In this document: positions 62,156 through 64,000 of the stretch, piece after piece
Layout: every line of letters begins with the position of its first letter
Numbering within the stretch: position 1 is the stretch's first letter
From: CAYFQH01 sp964345215
GTDB taxonomy: Bacteria > Bacillota > Clostridia > Christensenellales > Aristaeellaceae
DNA length: 64,000 nt
Reading direction: 5' to 3'
Assembly (NCBI GenBank): GCA_964345215.1
Contig: CAYFQH010000002.1
Coordinates: 1 to 64,000, forward strand
Notes under the pieces: generated by a model
What the model saw: only the letters and a program-made list of their open reading frames with translations
Told to the model about the DNA's origin: nothing
The model's database searches: none
Program-made: the position numbers and the translations under genes

Positions 62156-62635
62156 ATGCCCGATATGCTGGTTAACCTTTTAAAGCTGCCCAAGGGAGAT
62201 GCCCTGTATGACAAATTGGCCCAAGAAGGCATTGACCTGTTCCGCCCCATTGGCCCGGATAAACAAAAGGTGGTCAAGTGGGTTCAAACCCACTCCAGCC
62301 CTGCCGCCGCCTCGGAATGCGACGTATGCTTTGCCCACACCCCTGTAAGTGCCTTTGTGGCCGCCCGCGAAAAAGAGATTTTAGGCTATGCCTGTTACGA
62401 TGCCACCGCCCCTAACTTTTTTGGGCCCACCCGAGTGCTGGACAGTGAACAAGGCAAGGGAATCGGTAAGGCCCTTTTGCTAAAAAGCCTATGGGCCATG
62501 CGGGAAGCAGGCTATGTTTACGCAATTATCGGTGGTGTAGGCCCGGCAGATTTTTATGTCAAAACCGTTGGCGCTACCCTCATCCCCGATTCAACTCCCG
62601 GTATTTACAAGCATTTTTTAACCAAGGCAGATTGA
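62156..62635 (+). CDS. GNAT family N-acetyltransferase
   Basis: This 159-aa protein has a GNAT domain: FVAAREKEILGYACYDA, FFGPTRVLDSEQGKGIGKALLLKSLWAMREAGYVYAIIGG, where QGKGIGKA is the acetyl-CoA pyrophosphate loop. Start 62156 follows AAGGA at 9 nt; an earlier codon at 62138 lies before that site. It directly follows the GH3 gene and probably shares its transcript, so an amino-sugar substrate is possible. Confidence 0.85.
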   Translation: MPDMLVNLLKLPKGDALYDKLAQEGIDLFRPIGPDKQKVVKWVQTHSSPAAASECDVCFAHTPVSAFVAAREKEILGYACYDATAPNFFGPTRVLDSEQGKGIGKALLLKSLWAMREAGYVYAIIGGVGPADFYVKTVGATLIPDSTPGIYKHFLTKAD

Positions 62636-62700
62636 TGCCACCTGTTCAGGGGGAAGCGCCCTTCCCTCCTGCACTTTTTACCAAAACCCCTTTTCTCCCA

Positions 62701-62729
62701 TTGTAGCCTTTGGATAAAAGGTTTATAAT
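62701..62729 (+). promoter_or_regulatory. Promoter for the small anchored protein
   Basis: TTGTAG, 17 nt, perfect TATAAT, about 25 nt before the AAAGGA site. Confidence 0.65.
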
Positions 62730-62766
62730 GGCATTGGTTCAAAAAACAATAAAGGAAGTGTGCAAA

Positions 62767-63018
62767 ATGAGTAAAAAATCAAAGGGAATGATTGCTGTTT
62801 TATGTGTTGCGGTGATTTTATTGGCTGGCGGGTATAAGGCCTTTACCATGTACAGAAATGTGCATGCAAAATTAAACGATATTTTATTTGTTGTGGATAA
62901 AAACACAAAAGCCATTACCGACGTAGCCGCTGTTTTGAAAGAAAATGGAATCGCTCTTGAAGAGCTGACCACCATCGCTAATGAAAATGCTGCTATTCTT
63001 GAAAAGCTAAATCAATAA
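62767..63018 (+). CDS. Small membrane-anchored coiled-coil protein, unknown
   Basis: This 83-aa protein has one N-terminal helix (about 7-26) followed by a short heptad-rich amphipathic region (KLNDILFVVDKNTKAITDV, LEELTTIANENAAILEKL). It resembles many small bitopic proteins with no assigned role. The ATG at 62767 follows AAAGGA at about 10 nt; upstream in-frame codons lie before that site. It has its own promoter and terminator. Confidence 0.65.
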   Translation: MSKKSKGMIAVLCVAVILLAGGYKAFTMYRNVHAKLNDILFVVDKNTKAITDVAAVLKENGIALEELTTIANENAAILEKLNQ

Positions 63019-63040
63019 TTGTTCTTTTTCAGGCAAGTAT

Positions 63041-63075
63041 AAAAGGCGCTTTTAACCATAAGCGCCTTTTATGCT
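63041..63075 (+). terminator. Terminator after the small anchored protein
   Basis: AAAAGGCGCT pairs with AGCGCCTTTT around a 9-nt loop, followed by ATGCTT. Confidence 0.78.
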
Positions 63076-63130
63076 TACATCATAAAGGGGTAGCTTCTAC
63101 TCCCTTTCTCCCCTCTCTAAAAAGCAGATC

Positions 63131-63216
63131 CTGCCAGCCGCAAGGAAGGCGGAGAGCCCCGTCTCAGTATTGCTGAGGTGGCAGCATTGTATTTGTAAAC
63201 AGACCCCCTAGTGGGT
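63131..63216 (+). other. Compact structured leader upstream of the WYL gene
   Basis: CTGCCA (63131) pairs with TGGCAG (63179-63184) and encloses two hairpins: CCGC/GCGG (63138-63152) and CTCAG/CTGAG (63163-63177), a three-way junction of 54 nt. A small ACCC/GGGT hairpin followed by TTTTC lies at 63203-63219. This looks like a cis-acting RNA, but I cannot match it to a riboswitch class. Confidence 0.45.
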
Positions 63217-63259
63217 TTTCCCCTCCCCCTTCGTTCTTATTAAAAAACAGGAGCCTATC

Positions 63260-64000
63260 ATGGGTACAAACCGCTTAACCGCCATTTTTTTACACATCTT
63301 AAACCGCAATGCCCTTACAGCCCCAGCGTTGGCCAAACGCTTTAATGTGATGCCCGGTGCCATTGTAAAGGATCTGGATACCCTCAAAAAAGCAGGGCTG
63401 CCCTTGATGACCGCCTACCACGAAACCCCTTCCGGGCAAGTGTTTACCAGTTATAGCTTACAAAAAGACCAGCTGTCCGCCGAGGAACTTTCACACATTT
63501 TCCACCAGCTCATGGTTTCTTCCAGCCTGCCTGCAGTTCCTATGGCGGCCGAGGGAGATTTTGCCAGTTTAATTGAAAACGCCATCGCCCTTGAATGGCC
63601 TCTGGCTCTTACTTATATTGATGCTAACAACAGCCTGACCCAGCGAACCATTGAACCCATTACCTTCACCTGGGAAAACCATGATGGGTATCTATATGCC
63701 TATTGCCGGTTGAGGGAGGATTTCCGGCACTTCAAGTTTTCAGGCATTCAGCGCCTTACCTTGGTTGAAGGCAGCTTTACCCATCACTTGGATCCCCTTG
63801 AAGATTGGAATGAAGACTGGGAGGATGACTGGGAAGAAGAAGACAGCAGCGAACCCTATTACGATATTGTGTTCAGCTGCACAGAAGATTTACTGGGTGA
63901 AGTTTTTCTCTCCTTTGACGAAGAGGTGGAAGTGCTCAAAGAATCTGCCGGGGGCCGCTATCTTTTATCTGTCTATGCCCCTTTCAGCCCAATGGTTCTT
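63260..64000 (+). CDS. WYL-domain transcriptional regulator, 5' part only
   Basis: The first 247 residues are present; the gene runs off the window. It begins with a helix-turn-helix (RLTAIFLHILNRNALTAPALAKRFNVMPGAIVKDLDTLKKAG) and continues with a WYL-type ligand domain (IENAIALEWPLALTYIDANNSLTQRTIEPITFTWENHDGYLYAYCRLREDFRHFKFSGIQRL). An unusual acidic, Trp-rich stretch (DWNEDWEDDWEEED, about 178-191) separates this from the C-terminal part. WYL regulators bind nucleic-acid or nucleotide ligands and often control DNA-damage or defence genes. The ATG follows AGGAG. Confidence 0.82.
   Translation, partial: MGTNRLTAIFLHILNRNALTAPALAKRFNVMPGAIVKDLDTLKKAGLPLMTAYHETPSGQVFTSYSLQKDQLSAEELSHIFHQLMVSSSLPAVPMAAEGDFASLIENAIALEWPLALTYIDANNSLTQRTIEPITFTWENHDGYLYAYCRLREDFRHFKFSGIQRLTLVEGSFTHHLDPLEDWNEDWEDDWEEEDSSEPYYDIVFSCTEDLLGEVFLSFDEEVEVLKESAGGRYLLSVYAPFSPMVL

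Noticed and set aside
1..64000. CRISPR arrays, tRNA/rRNA genes, complete insertion sequences or prophage genes
   Set aside because: No regularly spaced repeats, tRNA-like cloverleaf with CCA-proximal signals, transposase or phage protein signatures were seen on either strand.

Overview
This window looks like the chromosome of a low-to-moderate GC anaerobic Firmicute, most like Clostridia. The signs are strong AGGAGG-type ribosome binding sites throughout, a methionine T-box leader, a zapA-U32-mutS2 block, a relA-recJ-secD block, an LtaS-like enzyme and a monomeric [FeFe] hydrogenase. No rRNA, tRNA, CRISPR array, integrase or complete insertion sequence was found. The species is not identifiable from this sequence alone.

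Layout. 1-6090 (minus strand): Rel (partial at the window edge), RecJ, a SecD with no SecF partner, a small membrane-anchored protein and an HD-domain phosphohydrolase. 6.5-20.2 kb (plus): NUDIX hydrolase, LtaS-like enzyme, Ca2+-ATPase plus a DsrE-like protein, MgtE, a frameshifted brnQ, an unknown anchored protein, malic enzyme, a MATE pump and an amino-acid-kinase-fold protein. 20.3-28.3 kb (minus): aroK, then zapA - U32 - mutS2 - response regulator - histidine kinase as one tightly packed run. 28.4-35.9 kb: a lone carotenoid-type desaturase, a divergent PRPP synthetase, a frameshifted DUF2238/YjdF-like gene, the hydrogenase and a Zn/Cd/Pb-type P1B ATPase behind a repeated inverted-repeat operator. 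36.0-40.2 kb (minus): a methionine uptake operon metN-metI-metQ with an M20 amidohydrolase, under a perfect sigma-A promoter and a Met T-box. 40.4-45.0 kb (plus): an exported phosphodiester glycosidase and PIG-L deacetylase pair, then a NitT/TauT-type ABC importer.

45.0-54.1 kb is the most accessory part: a response-regulator remnant, a lone rhamnulokinase, a zinc-ribbon membrane protein, a ribulose-phosphate 3-epimerase-like gene, and a LacI regulator divergent from a perfect 16-bp palindrome whose target gene survives only as a C-terminal fragment of a sugar-binding protein. Next come a hairpin-rich repeat-like stretch, a DUF134/NifX-like pair with its own operator, a two-subunit CHR transporter and an exported metallophosphoesterase. 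54.3-62.6 kb looks like a cell-wall sugar scavenging block: an LplA/LplB/LplC-type ABC importer, AnmK, a GH10-like hydrolase, a GH3 beta-N-acetylhexosaminidase and a GNAT protein. The window ends with a small anchored protein and a WYL regulator (cut by the edge) preceded by a compact structured element.

Three themes stand out. First, decay: four broken genes, two with the same signature of one base lost from a homopolymer run. Second, several genes lack expected partners (secD without secF, a crtI-like gene without a synthase, rhaB without rhaA/rhaD, a metal ATPase without its repressor). Third, all three intact ABC binding proteins carry ordinary signal peptides without a lipobox cysteine, which is unusual for a monoderm Firmicute. 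I did not find a clearly new multi-gene system; the best leads are the degenerate SecD, the glycosidase/deacetylase pair, the DUF134/NifX operator and two unassigned structured non-coding stretches.
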